DNA of 6,367 nucleotides. Source: a candidate division WWE3 bacterium (lineage in GTDB: Bacteria > Patescibacteriota > WWE3 > 2-01-FULL-39-13). A model generated the notes under the pieces. It did no database searches and had not been told where the DNA came from. It was given only the letters and a program-made list of their open reading frames with translations. Below, piece by piece: positions 6,078-6,367 of the stretch; position 1 is the stretch's first letter, and each line of letters opens with the position of its first letter. The position numbers were made by a program, and so were the translations under genes. The stretch spans positions 1 to 6,367 of the forward strand of contig JALWZX010000029.1 of assembly GCA_027002375.1 (NCBI GenBank). Direction: 5' to 3'.

Positions 6078-6367
6078 AGGCTTAATGGAAAAAAGTGTTG
6101 GTAAAATGTAAGGTTTTTGTTGTAATAGAAATGATAATTGATAAAATTTGAAAATGATAAAAAAAATACAAATATTCTTGCCCAAATTGCAACTCTCAAA
6201 ATACAATTAAATGGTCAAAATCTAAATCGGGAAATTCAAGATTCCGATGTAATGATTGTCATAAAACATTCACACCATCCAGACTAAAAAAGAAGGGTCT
6301 AGGGTACTTTAGCACATAGTATGTGCTAGAATACTAAGCAATGAAGCTAAAAAACAAGTATGTAAAT
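6078..6367 (+). mobile_element. Insertion sequence, right inverted copy (partial)
   Basis: Bases 6078-6148 match 1-71 as a perfect inverted repeat, and a transposase-like reading begins at 6154. The element reads rightward and leaves the window, so only its first 290 bases are visible. The zinc-ribbon start recalls IS1, IS1595 or IS1249-type (IS256-related) DDE elements, but the catalytic domain is not in view and the family cannot be fixed. Confidence 0.75.
6154..6367 (+). pseudogene. Transposase N-terminal zinc ribbon, frameshifted and cut by the window edge
   Basis: The clear homology is the frame from 6161 to a TAG at 6317-6319: CPNC (6179-6190), then SRFRCNDCHKTFTPSR with CNDC at 6248-6259. 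This paired-CxxC zinc ribbon opens many DDE transposases and aids DNA binding. That frame has no start codon and follows a TAA. An ATG at 6154 lies in another frame, and removing one base from the run of eight A (6159-6166) would join them as MIKKYKYSCPNC. After the TAG a plausible continuation (CARILSNEAKKQVCK) appears in a third register from about 6322, close to the palindrome at 6310-6328. Two frame breaks in about 200 bases suggest a dead copy or sequence errors; slippage on the A run is a less likely alternative. Confidence 0.6.

Noticed and set aside
1..6367. CRISPR array or tandem repeat array
   Set aside because: No regularly spaced direct repeats were seen; all clear repeats are single hairpins, palindromes or dispersed pairs.

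Overview
The window is AT-rich (about one third G+C by eye) and gene-sparse. Its genes use the standard code and ordinary bacterial signals, and both tRNA genes encode their CCA ends. The gene set is a membrane-anchored PEGA/beta-propeller protein, a sortase with a TLVTCYPPGS active site and an excisionase-type HTH protein. Together with near-leaderless promoters, this fits a Candidate Phyla Radiation (Patescibacteria) genome. That assignment is inferred from gene style, not from a marker gene.

Layout from left to right. Positions 1-71 form one arm of a perfect 71-bp inverted repeat; the other arm is 6078-6148, followed by the broken start of a zinc-ribbon transposase. The window therefore lies between two inverted copies of one insertion sequence. 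Positions 169-426 hold a compact, protein-free element that folds into many stems and ends in a hairpin plus TTCAC, like the right end of IS200/IS605-TnpB elements. A decayed copy of its left part lies at 4408-4497. Next come a leftward gene for an HTH protein with a long Q/N-rich linker (495-1976), a G+C-elevated gene-poor stretch (about 2060-2657) with a perfect 20-bp palindrome, and leftward tRNA-Ala(GGC).

The second half has the rightward PEGA protein (3065-4405) facing the leftward sortase (4537-5178). A gap of about 770 bases follows, with one doubtful small ORF. A well-formed promoter then drives tRNA-Arg(CCU), which sits 6 bases from the right-hand IS copy.

The PEGA protein and the sortase probably both act at the cell surface, but they have separate promoters and nothing shows that they form a complex. 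The HTH protein may regulate its own promoter through repeated GTGTAG half-sites. The most unusual content is the mobile-element layer: the inverted IS pair and the stand-alone structured element with its decayed relative.
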